Of a stretch of DNA of 64,000 nt, positions 24,525 to 32,266 are shown in pieces. The notes below the pieces were generated by a model. That model worked only from the letters and a program-made list of their open reading frames with translations, made no database searches and was not told where the DNA came from. Source of the DNA: Chryseobacterium oncorhynchi (GTDB lineage: Bacteria; Bacteroidota; Bacteroidia; Flavobacteriales; Weeksellaceae); contig NZ_PPEI02000005.1 of NCBI RefSeq assembly GCF_002899895.1, positions 357,573 through 421,572 on the forward strand. Direction: 5' to 3'. A program made the position numbers and the translations under genes. The first letter of the stretch is position 1, and each line of letters starts with the position of its first letter.

Positions 24525-24941
24525 ATGCAACATAGAGAAATAGAATTTAAAGCAATAAACGCTAATTATTATAATTTACAGACAGGAGGCATAATTGAGT
24601 GGAGTTATGGTTATTATGCTTTCATGAGAATGCCTGGAACAATTGACAACGGATTAAAAGGAAATCACCGTATTTTTTCAGTTGATGAAGAGGGGTTTCC
24701 TATTCGTTCATCAATAGTAATTCCAGAAACTATTTGTCAATTTACTGGTTTAAAAGATAAAAACAAGGTGAAAATTTTTGAATCAGATATTATTTCAGAT
24801 GGAATAGAAAATTATGAAGTTAAATATATTTGGAGTTCATTTAAAATCCTGAAAGGTCGATATTATGTTGATTTCGTGGAAGATCTTAAAAACATGCAAG
24901 TAATTGGTAATTGGTTTGAAACACCTGAATTATTAAAATAA
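24525..24941 (+). CDS. YopX-family phage protein
   Basis: This 138-residue protein shows the YopX pattern: a start REIEFKAIN, IEWSYGYYA, then ICQFTGLKDKNKVKIFESDII, and the end MQVIGNWFETPELL. The family is frequent in phages of Firmicutes and Bacteroidota; its function is not established. I chose the ATG at 24525, six bases after an alternative TTG, because family members begin close to the REI motif. It stands alone at the right end of the prophage after a terminator, so it may be a cargo gene. Confidence 0.78.
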   Translation: MQHREIEFKAINANYYNLQTGGIIEWSYGYYAFMRMPGTIDNGLKGNHRIFSVDEEGFPIRSSIVIPETICQFTGLKDKNKVKIFESDIISDGIENYEVKYIWSSFKILKGRYYVDFVEDLKNMQVIGNWFETPELLK

Positions 24942-24983
24942 AACATTCATTAAGCGTGTTTTTTTTCTTTACATTTAGTTCTG

Positions 24984-25016
24984 CGATTATTTACGATTAG
25001 TTTTGCCGATTATACA
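24984..25016. other. Candidate right end of the Mu-like prophage
   Basis: The sequence CGATTA occurs three times (24984, 24994, 25007). Read on the minus strand from 25016 the end begins TGTATAATCGG with AATCG repeated three times in 35 bp, and the top strand ends in CA. Transposable phages such as Mu end in TG...CA with repeated transposase-binding sites next to the end. The boundary lies between the last phage gene and the rluD stop at 25064. The left end is outside the window, so no target duplication can be checked. Confidence 0.45.
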
Positions 25017-25063
25017 AATCTTGATTTCAATTCAACAAATATAAAAAAAATCTCAATATATTT

Positions 25064-26137
25064 TTAGTTTTCTAAATAATTTCTCCATTTTTTTACGGCA
25101 TCCGTCATATCTTTGGGCATTGGGCTTTCAAAATATAATTCCTTTTTTGTTGTTGGGTGTATAAATCCTAGGGTATGTGCGTGCAAAGCATGTCTTGGTA
25201 AAATTTCAAAAACATTTTTAATAAACTGTTTATATTTTGGAATGTTCACTCCTCTTAGCGGAGTATGCCCCTCATATCTTTCGTCATTAAACAATGTATG
25301 CCCAATATGCTTGAAATGCGCCCTGATCTGATGGGTTCTTCCTGTTTCCAGCTTACACTCTACCCATGTCATATACTTGAACCTTTCTAGCACCTTGTAG
25401 TGGGTAACAGCATGCTTCCCTTGGCTTCCGTCTTCATAAACAGACATCTGCATCCTATTTTTGGGATGTCTTCCCACGTGACCTCTTATGGTACCCTCTT
25501 CATCATTAAGATTCCCCCATACAAAAGCCCAATAGAGCCTTTTCGTAGTTCTGTTGAAAAACTGCTTTGCTAGGAAACTTAAAGCATATTCATTTTTGGC
25601 GATTACCAGAAGTCCGGAAGTATCCTTATCAATCCTATGAACAAGTCCTACCCTGTCTAGATCAGATTTTGCACCATTCTTTTCAAAATGATAGGCCAGG
25701 GCATTTACCAATGTTCCATCCCAGTTTCCGTGTCCGGGATGCACCACCATTCCTGGTTCCTTATCTACTACTACCAAATCATCGTCTTCGTAAACAATAT
25801 TAACAGGAATATCCTGTGGAATAATAACATTTTCCCGAGGCGGATGAGTAAGTAATACCGAGATTTGATCCCCGGGTTTCACACGGTAATTCTGTTTTAC
25901 TGCAGTTCCGTTGACTATAACGTTCCCAGCCCTACAGGTCTGTGAAATTTTATTCCTTGAAGAATTCTGTCTGTATATTAAAAGGAACTTATCAATTCTT
26001 AATGGGTCCTGTTTTGGATCAACAGTAATATTAAGATGTTCATATAATCCTTTATTTTCCTCGTCTATATCGATATTCTCAATACTGTTGGAATCCAGCA
26101 ATTCTTCATCTAAAAAATCTTCGTTATCTTCTGACAT
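25064..26137 (-). CDS. rluD: 23S rRNA pseudouridine synthase, RluD-like
   Basis: This 357-residue enzyme converts uridines in helix 69 of 23S rRNA to pseudouridine; other RluA-family targets are possible. An acidic N-terminal tail (about 35 residues) precedes an S4 RNA-binding domain (RIDKFLLIYRQNSSRNKI, GDQISV). The catalytic motif is VHRIDKDTSGLL with the catalytic Asp, and RTHQIRAHF follows. I chose MSEDNEDF at 26137 over a start seven codons upstream. It lies downstream of the PASTA gene on the same strand, with a hairpin between them. The prophage inserted about 48 bp past its stop. Confidence 0.88.
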   Translation of the reverse strand: MSEDNEDFLDEELLDSNSIENIDIDEENKGLYEHLNITVDPKQDPLRIDKFLLIYRQNSSRNKISQTCRAGNVIVNGTAVKQNYRVKPGDQISVLLTHPPRENVIIPQDIPVNIVYEDDDLVVVDKEPGMVVHPGHGNWDGTLVNALAYHFEKNGAKSDLDRVGLVHRIDKDTSGLLVIAKNEYALSFLAKQFFNRTTKRLYWAFVWGNLNDEEGTIRGHVGRHPKNRMQMSVYEDGSQGKHAVTHYKVLERFKYMTWVECKLETGRTHQIRAHFKHIGHTLFNDERYEGHTPLRGVNIPKYKQFIKNVFEILPRHALHAHTLGFIHPTTKKELYFESPMPKDMTDAVKKWRNYLEN

Positions 26138-26159
26138 TGTTTTTATTTTTTTACACAAA

Positions 26160-26187
26160 AGGCCTCAACATTTTGCAGTTGAAGCCT
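26160..26187 (-). terminator. Hairpin between the PASTA gene and rluD
   Basis: The 10-base arms AGGCCTCAAC and GTTGAAGCCT (one mismatch) enclose an 8-base loop. T-runs are moderate on both sides. It probably lowers read-through from the PASTA gene into rluD. Confidence 0.55.
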
Positions 26188-26210
26188 GAATTTTTTATAT
26201 TAATCTGAAA

Positions 26211-27308
26211 TTATTCTACGACTACTTTTTTAGCTTTTGGCTTTTGTGCAGGTTGTTGACCTGTAGTTGTAGAAGCAGCAGGTTTAGCTGTACTTCCTGT
26301 AGACGAGGTATTTGTGGAAGCTTTTGGCTTCTCAGTTCCCGAACCTGTAGCAGGTTTTGGAGTGGTCGTCTGAGGTTTAGGAGTCTCTGTTTTTGGCACC
26401 TCTGGCTTAGGAGTTTCTCTTCTTGGTGCCGGAGTAGGTATCACCGGAGCTTCATAGCTTGGCTCATTATGAACTTCTTCATATCGTACAGGAGGTAAAG
26501 ATGTATCTACTTTCATACGATAAATAGAGTTCAGCTGTTCTATCTTAGCTCTTAATTCTGCCGGAGTTTTCTTACTTGCCCAAAGGTCAATCTGCATTCC
26601 CTGATCACGAACATCTCCTGAACTAGGATCTTGATAATAAATGATATCAGATTCATCTTTACCACCATCTTCATGTTCTACCAATCCAACTTCAAACATA
26701 CTCTTCGTAATGACTGCTCTAGCTTCTTTTACAGAAAGCCCTACAACATTAGGAATTGAAATGTTTCTCATTGGCCCAGAACCTACAACTACATCAATAA
26801 CGGAGAATCTAGGTAAACGAGCTCCAGGATTTACAGCATTTCCTTTATATAAGATTCTTAAAAGAGCATCTTTCTGAATACTAGGCTCATAAATGGTATC
26901 TCCAATTTTAAGACCCACCTGATCCAATCTCTGGAATGCCAGTCCTGAATACTTGTTAATTACATCCGGAACAGCAATTTGCGCCCATGTTCTAGGGTTC
27001 ACCTTAAGACGCACCGTTCTTCCATCCTTTACACGGGAACCCGGTGCAGGATAAATCTGAAGAACCTGAAATGGTCTGTATTTCGGATCATAATTCGCAC
27101 TATCTACTTCATACTCCAACCCTGTATCGTCTAATATTTTAACAGCATCATGTATAGATTTGTTAACAACATTAGGGACAGGTATTTCCTGACCGTGATT
27201 AGTATGGTACTCCAACCAGCGAAACGTAAGCCATATAAGCCCAACGAAAATACCGATGGCTACTACTAAATTCAGTAAAACTTTCCAATTGAAAAGTGAT
27301 TTAAGCAT
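26211..27308 (-). CDS. PASTA-domain membrane protein
   Basis: This 365-residue protein has one N-terminal membrane segment (VLLNLVVAIGIFVGLIWLTF) and three PASTA repeats starting IPVPNVVNKS, IAVPDVINKY and ISIPNVVGLS, then a Pro/Thr/Lys-rich tail. PASTA domains bind peptidoglycan or lipid II parts; here no kinase domain is fused. I chose the ATG at 27308 because a perfect -7 element lies at 27335-27342, inside a longer possible frame that starts at 27377. It is transcribed toward rluD. Confidence 0.82.
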   Translation of the reverse strand: MLKSLFNWKVLLNLVVAIGIFVGLIWLTFRWLEYHTNHGQEIPVPNVVNKSIHDAVKILDDTGLEYEVDSANYDPKYRPFQVLQIYPAPGSRVKDGRTVRLKVNPRTWAQIAVPDVINKYSGLAFQRLDQVGLKIGDTIYEPSIQKDALLRILYKGNAVNPGARLPRFSVIDVVVGSGPMRNISIPNVVGLSVKEARAVITKSMFEVGLVEHEDGGKDESDIIYYQDPSSGDVRDQGMQIDLWASKKTPAELRAKIEQLNSIYRMKVDTSLPPVRYEEVHNEPSYEAPVIPTPAPRRETPKPEVPKTETPKPQTTTPKPATGSGTEKPKASTNTSSTGSTAKPAASTTTGQQPAQKPKAKKVVVE

Positions 27309-27334
27309 ACTTAAAAATACTTTAATTACAACGG

Positions 27335-27342
27335 CAAATATA
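27335..27342 (-). promoter_or_regulatory. -7 element of the PASTA gene
   Basis: On the minus strand this reads TATATTTG, a perfect TAnnTTTG match, 26 bp before the ATG at 27308. It decides between the two possible starts of the PASTA gene. Confidence 0.6.
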
Positions 27343-27434
27343 GCTAATAATTTTAGAATGTGCTTTTTATTTAACACAATTCATTTTTGATCTTAAAATT
27401 TGCGGATTTCCCATATTGCATTACATAAAATGTT

Positions 27435-27442
27435 TAAATTTG
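27435..27442 (+). promoter_or_regulatory. -7 element of ddl
   Basis: TAAATTTG is a perfect match 22 bp before the chosen ATG at 27465. A TTG at 27416-27418 lies 16 bp upstream, slightly close for a -33 element. Together with the PASTA promoter it forms a divergent pair. Confidence 0.6.
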
Positions 27443-27464
27443 CCTTAATTGATACTATATGGTT

Positions 27465-28454
27465 ATGAACAAAAAAAGTGTTGCCGTAGTAATGGGAGGT
27501 TATTCTGATGAATATGTTGTATCCTTAAAAAGCGGACAGTTAATCTATGATTCTTTAGACAGAAATCTGTACGACGTATATAAAGTAGTAGTCCTTAAAG
27601 ACGAATGGTATTTTTTAGGTGAGAATGACAAAAAACATCCGATCAATAAAGGAAATTTTTCTGTCGATTTAGATAATGGTGAAACATTAAAATTCGATGT
27701 TTGCTTTAATATCATCCATGGTACACCTGGCGAAAATGGTATCCTACAGGCTTACTGGGATGCAATAGGCCAAAAATATACAGGTTGCGATTTTTACCAA
27801 AGCGCCCTTACTTTCAATAAAAAAGATACCCTTGCTGTATTATCAAAATACGGAATTCCTTCTGCAAAAAGTATTTATTTAAGAAAAGGAGAAGATATCA
27901 ATATTGATAAGATTGTAGAAGAATTAAAACTTCCTTTATTTGTAAAACCGAATCAGTCAGGATCTTCATTGGGAATTTCCAAGGTTAAGGAAAAATCTGA
28001 ACTTATTGCTGCTACAGAAGTAGCTTTTAAGGAAGATAATGAAATCCTTATCGAGAGTTTTCTAGATGGTATGGAGGTTTCCGTAGGTGTTATCGACTTC
28101 AAAGGTGAAACTATTGTCTTAGGAATTACTGAAATTGTTCCAACCAATGAATTTTTCGATTATGAAGCAAAATACGAAGGAGCTTCTGAAGAAATTACCC
28201 CTGCAAGAATTGATGATGAGACCACTAAAAGGGTTGAAGAAATTGCTAAAAGAGCCTACAACTCTCTTGGAATGAGTGGTTTCTCACGAAGTGAATATAT
28301 CTTAATGGATGGTATTCCCTACATGCTTGAAATGAATACCAACCCGGGATTCTCTCCTGCTAGTATTCTTCCCCAGCAAGCGAAACATTATGGAATCTCC
28401 ATCATGGATCTTTGCGGAAATGAAGTTGAAAAAGCCTTAAATAAAAGAAAATAG
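27465..28454 (+). CDS. ddl: D-alanine--D-alanine ligase
   Basis: This 329-residue ATP-grasp enzyme joins two D-alanines for peptidoglycan precursors. It starts MNKKSVAVVMGGYSDEYVVSLKSG, with the family N-terminal motif, then shows NIIHGTPGENGILQAYWD, the ATP loop PNQSGSSLGISK, and the C-terminal FSRSEYILMDGIPYMLEMNTNPGF. Length is normal. A second ATG six bases upstream is possible. It begins a rightward run with coaD and the TRIC gene, and tandem 7-bp repeats start at its stop codon. Confidence 0.92.
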   Translation: MNKKSVAVVMGGYSDEYVVSLKSGQLIYDSLDRNLYDVYKVVVLKDEWYFLGENDKKHPINKGNFSVDLDNGETLKFDVCFNIIHGTPGENGILQAYWDAIGQKYTGCDFYQSALTFNKKDTLAVLSKYGIPSAKSIYLRKGEDINIDKIVEELKLPLFVKPNQSGSSLGISKVKEKSELIAATEVAFKEDNEILIESFLDGMEVSVGVIDFKGETIVLGITEIVPTNEFFDYEAKYEGASEEITPARIDDETTKRVEEIAKRAYNSLGMSGFSRSEYILMDGIPYMLEMNTNPGFSPASILPQQAKHYGISIMDLCGNEVEKALNKRK

Positions 28455-28498
28455 ATAATAGACGTTAAAAATTAGGGACTAGATATTAGAAACTGAAT
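28450..28498 (+). repeat. Heptad tandem repeats after ddl
   Basis: Seven units of 7 bp follow the pattern NNTAGAN: AATAGAT, AATAGAC, GTTAAAA, ATTAGGG, ACTAGAT, ATTAGAA, ACTGAAT. The consensus is shared with the tract at 30618-30652. Confidence 0.65.
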
Positions 28499-28552
28499 AA
28501 AGTCATAATTCATAGTCTAAAATTTATAACTCAAAATTATAACTCGTACCAC

Positions 28553-29017
28553 ATGAAAATTGCTGTTTTCCCAGGGTCATTTGACCCCATTACTTTAGGA
28601 CACTACGATATTATAGAAAGAGCAGCCCCGCTTTTTGATAAATTAATTATTGCCATTGGGCAGAATTCCCAGAAGAAATACATGTTTCCTCTTGAAAAAA
28701 GAATGGAATTTATCCAAAACTCCGTGGCAGAATTTCCCAATGTAGAAGTAGACTCATTTGAGGGTCTTACTGTGGACTATTGCTTCGAAAAGAATGCTCA
28801 ATACATTATCAGAGGGCTAAGAAACCCGGCCGATTTTGAATTTGAAAAAGCCATTGCCCATACCAACAGAACCCTTGCTCACAAGAAACTGGAAACAGTA
28901 TTCTTATTAACGTCATCCGGAAAATCCTTTATCAGCAGTAGCATCGTAAGGGAAATCATTACCCATGGCGGAGAATACGAACTCATGGTTCCAGACTCGG
29001 TGAGAGTAGAAAAATAA
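28553..29017 (+). CDS. coaD: Pantetheine-phosphate adenylyltransferase (CoA biosynthesis)
   Basis: This 154-residue enzyme moves AMP to 4'-phosphopantetheine in coenzyme A synthesis. The nucleotidyltransferase motif is PGSFDPITLGHYDII (T/HxGH type), then YIIRGLRNPADFEFE and SGKSFISSSIVREI. Length is normal for CoaD. It follows ddl by about 100 bp of tandem repeats and precedes the TRIC gene. Confidence 0.92.
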   Translation: MKIAVFPGSFDPITLGHYDIIERAAPLFDKLIIAIGQNSQKKYMFPLEKRMEFIQNSVAEFPNVEVDSFEGLTVDYCFEKNAQYIIRGLRNPADFEFEKAIAHTNRTLAHKKLETVFLLTSSGKSFISSSIVREIITHGGEYELMVPDSVRVEK

Positions 29018-29022
29018 GCAAA

Positions 29023-29118
29023 ATAATAATTGATAAGCGATAAATGATAATTGATAAAATGGCCAAGAATTTGCTTAAGCAAAAAATTATTCCTCAATTA
29101 TCATTTATCATTTATAAT
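29023..29118. repeat. Heptad repeats forming an inverted pair
   Basis: Units NNGATAA at 29023-29057 (TTGATAA, GCGATAA, ATGATAA, TTGATAA) are mirrored by TTATCAT units at 29098-29118. The arms 29039-29054 and 29094-29109 are perfectly complementary over 16 bp, and the loop holds a 12-bp palindrome TTGCTTAAGCAA at 29071-29082. The element could end coaD transcription or form a cruciform. Confidence 0.65.
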
Positions 29119-29120
29119 AT

Positions 29121-29753
29121 ATGCACGAACAGTTCAATTTTGCCATAGAAGTCCTTGGAACCATTGCGTTTTCCATGTCAGGAAGCTTTGCAGCTATGCA
29201 GAAGCGCCTTGATCCGTTTGGCGTACTTATTATTGCCTTTGTAACTTCTGTGGGAGGAGGAACTGTGAGGGATCTTCTTCTTGATATCCCTGTATTCTGG
29301 ATGCATGATCTTTTGATGTGTGCCCTGATTCTGGTTACCAGTATCTTTTCAATGGTATTCAAATCTCTTGAAAAGAATTTTAAAGTAACTTTATTTATTT
29401 TCGACAGCTTCGGATTGGGCCTCTTTACCATTATTGGTGTGCAAAAAGGATTGAATGCCGGTATCCATCCTTTAATATGTATTGGACTGGGAACTATTAC
29501 CGGATGTTTTGGAGGGATTATTCGGGATATATTGCTTAACAGAATTCCATTGATTTTTAGAAAGGAAATTTATGCCACTGCATGTATTGTGGGAGGGGCT
29601 GCCTTTTTATTAATGACAAAGTATACTCCATTATCATACACTTTTATACAGATTTTTACGATCTTACTGATTGTTGCTATCAGAACATTCGCTGTGAAAT
29701 ACCACTGGCAGATGCCTAAATTTTATGGCTATGATCAGAACTCAGAAATGTAA
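29121..29753 (+). CDS. TRIC-type trimeric cation channel family protein (YicG-like)
   Basis: This 210-residue inner-membrane protein has about seven membrane segments and the internal repeat of the family, with SVGGGTVRDLLLD near residue 50 and CFGGIIRDILLN near 135. Prokaryotic TRIC homologues are potassium-permeable channels. The start ATG lies directly after the inverted heptad element. Its end overlaps the start of the broken lipoprotein gene by 23 bp. Confidence 0.85.
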   Translation: MHEQFNFAIEVLGTIAFSMSGSFAAMQKRLDPFGVLIIAFVTSVGGGTVRDLLLDIPVFWMHDLLMCALILVTSIFSMVFKSLEKNFKVTLFIFDSFGLGLFTIIGVQKGLNAGIHPLICIGLGTITGCFGGIIRDILLNRIPLIFRKEIYATACIVGGAAFLLMTKYTPLSYTFIQIFTILLIVAIRTFAVKYHWQMPKFYGYDQNSEM

Positions 29754-29939
29754 CATCTCTTTCATTATTTTATCACTTTCCTTATTCTCATGTAAACACG
29801 AGAGTAAATTTGATTTGAATCTGTATCCGTTACTTATAAAAATAAAATTTACACAAATGGGCTTAGAGACCGTTTTGAAAAAATAGATAGTCTAATGGTT
29901 TTTAGAGAGAATCTTTATCCAAAAGACACTTTTTTTTAA
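29731..29939 (+). pseudogene. Small lipoprotein gene, frameshifted
   Basis: The ATG at 29731 opens a 51-residue frame with a lipoprotein signal (FIILSLSLFSC, lipidated Cys) that stops at 29886. The -1 frame from about 29825 continues with VTYKNKIYTNGLRDRFEKID and ends at 29939, directly after a run of eight T. Joined, the product would be about 69 residues. One base seems to have been gained or lost near CCGTTACTT. A sequencing error or a real decay event are both possible. Confidence 0.5.
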
Positions 29940-29971
29940 GACTTCACACCTCCGTCACTCCCAATAAAAAA

Positions 29972-29998
29972 AGAAAGCCCTGAATAATTCAGGGCTTT
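29972..29998 (-). terminator. Terminator of the TPR-protein gene
   Basis: The stem AAAGCCCTGA / TCAGGGCTTT with a 5-base loop is flanked on the minus-strand 3' side by a long T-run (plus-strand A-run at 29965-29972). Confidence 0.8.
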
Positions 29999-30019
29999 TA
30001 TATTGATATCGGATATTTC

Positions 30020-30586
30020 TTAGAATCTTCCTCTTTGTCTCATGTTAGGATTGTGTATATGCTTCTGCATTGTTGGCATTTTCAGCTGATCTTTCATCAT
30101 TTTGATTTGGTCCGTCATCATTCCTGCACTATCTAATCTTTTTGCTTCTTCCAATAGTTTCTGCCCTTCCTGTCTTCTTCCTTTAGAAATAGCTGCTGCT
30201 GCAAGATTTAAAGTAGCCATAGCCCTGTCATGCTTCATATTCAAGCCATATTCCAAAGCTTTTTTCATTAATGGTTCTACCTTTGTTGGGTGATCCTGAG
30301 CTTGTGTTAATCCTAATAAATAATGGAAATATCCATATTGAGATTGATGAAGCTGAGCTTTATAATTAGTGATTTTTGTTAACCATTCTGCAGCTTTTTC
30401 CATATTCTGCTTTCTCAATTGCCAGAAAGCCAAAAGGATATACTCATTTTTAAAGAAAAGTAAAATTGGAAATGCAGCCAAAAGGAAAATAACAATTCCC
30501 CAACCAAGATTTCTTGTGAAAATCATCATATAAAGTCCTAAAAGGATAAGAAGTGCTGCTACTGCAATTTTTATGTATTTATTCAT
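30020..30586 (-). CDS. TPR-like membrane protein
   Basis: This 188-residue protein has two N-terminal membrane segments (IKIAVAALLILLGLYMMIF and GWGIVIFLLAAFPILLFF) followed by helical repeats with a tetratricopeptide character (NMEKAAEWLTKITNYKA, YFHYLLGLTQAQ, MATLNLAAAAISKGRRQEG). It probably forms a protein-interaction scaffold facing the cytoplasm. The end is basic and Met-rich. No specific function is known to me. It is a single gene with its own terminator. Confidence 0.7.
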   Translation of the reverse strand: MNKYIKIAVAALLILLGLYMMIFTRNLGWGIVIFLLAAFPILLFFKNEYILLAFWQLRKQNMEKAAEWLTKITNYKAQLHQSQYGYFHYLLGLTQAQDHPTKVEPLMKKALEYGLNMKHDRAMATLNLAAAAISKGRRQEGQKLLEEAKRLDSAGMMTDQIKMMKDQLKMPTMQKHIHNPNMRQRGRF

Positions 30587-30617
30587 TATTAAATTTTAGA
30601 AGTGCAAAGATAAAAAA

Positions 30618-30652
30618 ATTAGAGGTTAGAAGCTAGAAGTTAGAGGGTAGAA
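30618..30652 (+). repeat. Heptad tandem repeats before the TPR gene
   Basis: Five 7-bp units follow NNTAGAR: ATTAGAG, GTTAGAA, GCTAGAA, GTTAGAG, GGTAGAA. This is the cleanest of the three heptad tracts; it lies between the divergent ends of the TPR and folA genes. Confidence 0.7.
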
Positions 30653-30661
30653 TTCTCATAA

Positions 30662-31156
30662 CTATTCGCTCTTAATCTTTTCAAACGTCTGGAAGCAGAA
30701 ATCATACTCATTTTTCTCGTCCTTTTCATGACATACTTCATTTGTTTTCTTCCAGATCTTTCCGTCTATTTTAGGAAAGAATGTATCTGCTTTCAGATCT
30801 GCCTTTACCAAAGTAACTTCAAGTTTATCCACAATTTCCATTGTCTGCTCATAGATATTACCCCCGCCAATAACAAAAACATCTTCATCAATCTTTTTAG
30901 CAAACTTCATAGCTTCTTTAAGACTTCCCACAATAAGGATTCCCTCCTCAAACCAGTCTTTTCTTCTTGAAACAACAATATTCGTACGGTTAGGAAGTGG
31001 CTTCCCAATACTCTCATACGTCTTTCTTCCCATAATAATCGGATGCCCCGAAGTAAGGTCTTTAAAATGTTTTAAATCTTTAGGAAGATGCCAAAGCAAC
31101 TGGTTTTCAAAACCAATTTCGTTCTTCTCTCCCATTGCAACCACTATTGTTGTCAT
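30662..31156 (-). CDS. folA: Dihydrofolate reductase
   Basis: This 164-residue enzyme reduces dihydrofolate to tetrahydrofolate with NADPH and is the target of trimethoprim. The signature parts are VAMGEKNEIGFENQLLWHLPKDLKHFK, then GHPIIMGRKTYESIG, PNRTNIVVSR and VFVIGGGNIYEQ. Length is normal. A -7 element on the minus strand (31174-31181) lies 17 bp upstream, back to back with that of lemA. Confidence 0.92.
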   Translation of the reverse strand: MTTIVVAMGEKNEIGFENQLLWHLPKDLKHFKDLTSGHPIIMGRKTYESIGKPLPNRTNIVVSRRKDWFEEGILIVGSLKEAMKFAKKIDEDVFVIGGGNIYEQTMEIVDKLEVTLVKADLKADTFFPKIDGKIWKKTNEVCHEKDEKNEYDFCFQTFEKIKSE

Positions 31157-31173
31157 TCAAATATAATTTTTTA

Positions 31174-31201
31174 CAAAATTAGCACATAATTTGTATATTT
31201 G
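31174..31201. promoter_or_regulatory. Divergent -7 elements of folA and lemA
   Basis: The minus strand carries TAATTTTG at 31181-31174 for folA; the plus strand carries TATATTTG at 31194-31201 for lemA. Both match TAnnTTTG perfectly. Confidence 0.6.
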
Positions 31202-31232
31202 ATTAGCACAAAAAATTAAAAAAAAATAAACT

Positions 31233-31838
31233 ATGAAAAATAAAGGATGTTTGGGCGCCGGAACAATTGGCATTGCCCTCCTTATTATTGTTGCAGTCCT
31301 ATTCTTTTGGGGAAAAAGCGGATATAATAGCTTTGTAGACAAAGAACAAACTGTTAACGCAAAATGGTCTAACGTAGAGACTGTGTATCAGAAAAGAGCG
31401 AATCTTATTCCTAATTTGGAAAGAACAGTAAAATCTTATTCAAAATTTGAGCAGGAAACGTTAACTCAGGTGGTTGAAGCACGTTCCAAAGCAACTTCCA
31501 TCAATGTGGATCCTACCAATATGACAGATGCTGATATTGCAAAGTTCCAGGCTGCACAGGGAGAATTATCCGGTGCATTAAGCAGATTGATGGCTGTAGT
31601 AGAGTCTTATCCTAACCTGAAAGCTGACCAACAGTATATTAACTTCCAAAGAGAGTACACTGCTATTGAAAACAGTATCAGAACAGAGACTGTTTATTAT
31701 AATGATGCAGCAAAGACTTACAACACCTCTATCAAGACTTTCCCAAATAATATTTTGGCGAATTTCACCAATTTTAAAGAAAAACCTTATTTCAAAGCTG
31801 AAGCAGGAGCTCAAAAGGCACCTGAAGTATTCAAATAA
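31233..31838 (+). CDS. lemA: LemA family protein
   Basis: This 201-residue protein has one N-terminal membrane segment (IGIALLIIVAVLFFWG) and the LemA core: YNSFVDKEQTVNAKWSNVE, YQKRANLIPNLERTVK and SYPNLKADQQYINFQREYTAIENSI. The family forms long helices facing the periplasm; its function is poorly defined. It leads an operon with two TPM-domain genes, sharing a base with the next (TAATG). LemA and TPM genes are often neighbours in bacteria. Confidence 0.85.
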   Translation: MKNKGCLGAGTIGIALLIIVAVLFFWGKSGYNSFVDKEQTVNAKWSNVETVYQKRANLIPNLERTVKSYSKFEQETLTQVVEARSKATSINVDPTNMTDADIAKFQAAQGELSGALSRLMAVVESYPNLKADQQYINFQREYTAIENSIRTETVYYNDAAKTYNTSIKTFPNNILANFTNFKEKPYFKAEAGAQKAPEVFK

Positions 31839-32266
31839 TGGGTAATCACCTTACAAATCAACAGATCGCTTCCCTTGTGGAAGCGATTCAGTCAGCAGAA
31901 GATCACTCTACAGGAGAGATCCGCGTACATATTGACTCTAACACTGAAAGTAATCTTGCAAAAACGGCATTTGAAGTTTTCAAAGAACTCTGTATGAACA
32001 AAACTACTGATAGAAATGCCGTGCTTTTTTATATCAATTTCGAACAGAAATACCTGACTATTATTGGGGATTCCGGAATTCATGAGAAAGTATATCAATC
32101 CTATTGGAACCACCTGCATGACTATATCACTGCTGAATTTGCCAAGGGTAATTATTATAAGGCATTACAAAGTGCCATTCTGGAAACAGGCCTTGAACTA
32201 AAGAAATATTTTCCTGTAGAAGGAGAAAACCCAAACCAACTCCCAAATGAAATTACGTTCTCTTAA
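31838..32266 (+). CDS. TPM-domain protein, cytoplasmic form
   Basis: This 142-residue protein carries a TPM domain (IASLVEAIQSAEDHSTGEIRVHID, NAVLFYINFEQKYLTIIGDSGIHEKV) and lacks a signal peptide and membrane segments, unlike the next gene. TPM-domain proteins include a thylakoid phosphatase; the enzymatic role of bacterial ones is unclear. It overlaps lemA by one base and the next gene by 20 bp. Confidence 0.8.
   Translation: MGNHLTNQQIASLVEAIQSAEDHSTGEIRVHIDSNTESNLAKTAFEVFKELCMNKTTDRNAVLFYINFEQKYLTIIGDSGIHEKVYQSYWNHLHDYITAEFAKGNYYKALQSAILETGLELKKYFPVEGENPNQLPNEITFS

Noticed and set aside
28450-30652. Short tandem repeats as CRISPR arrays
   Set aside because: The period is 7 bp with no spacers, and there is no cas gene in the window.
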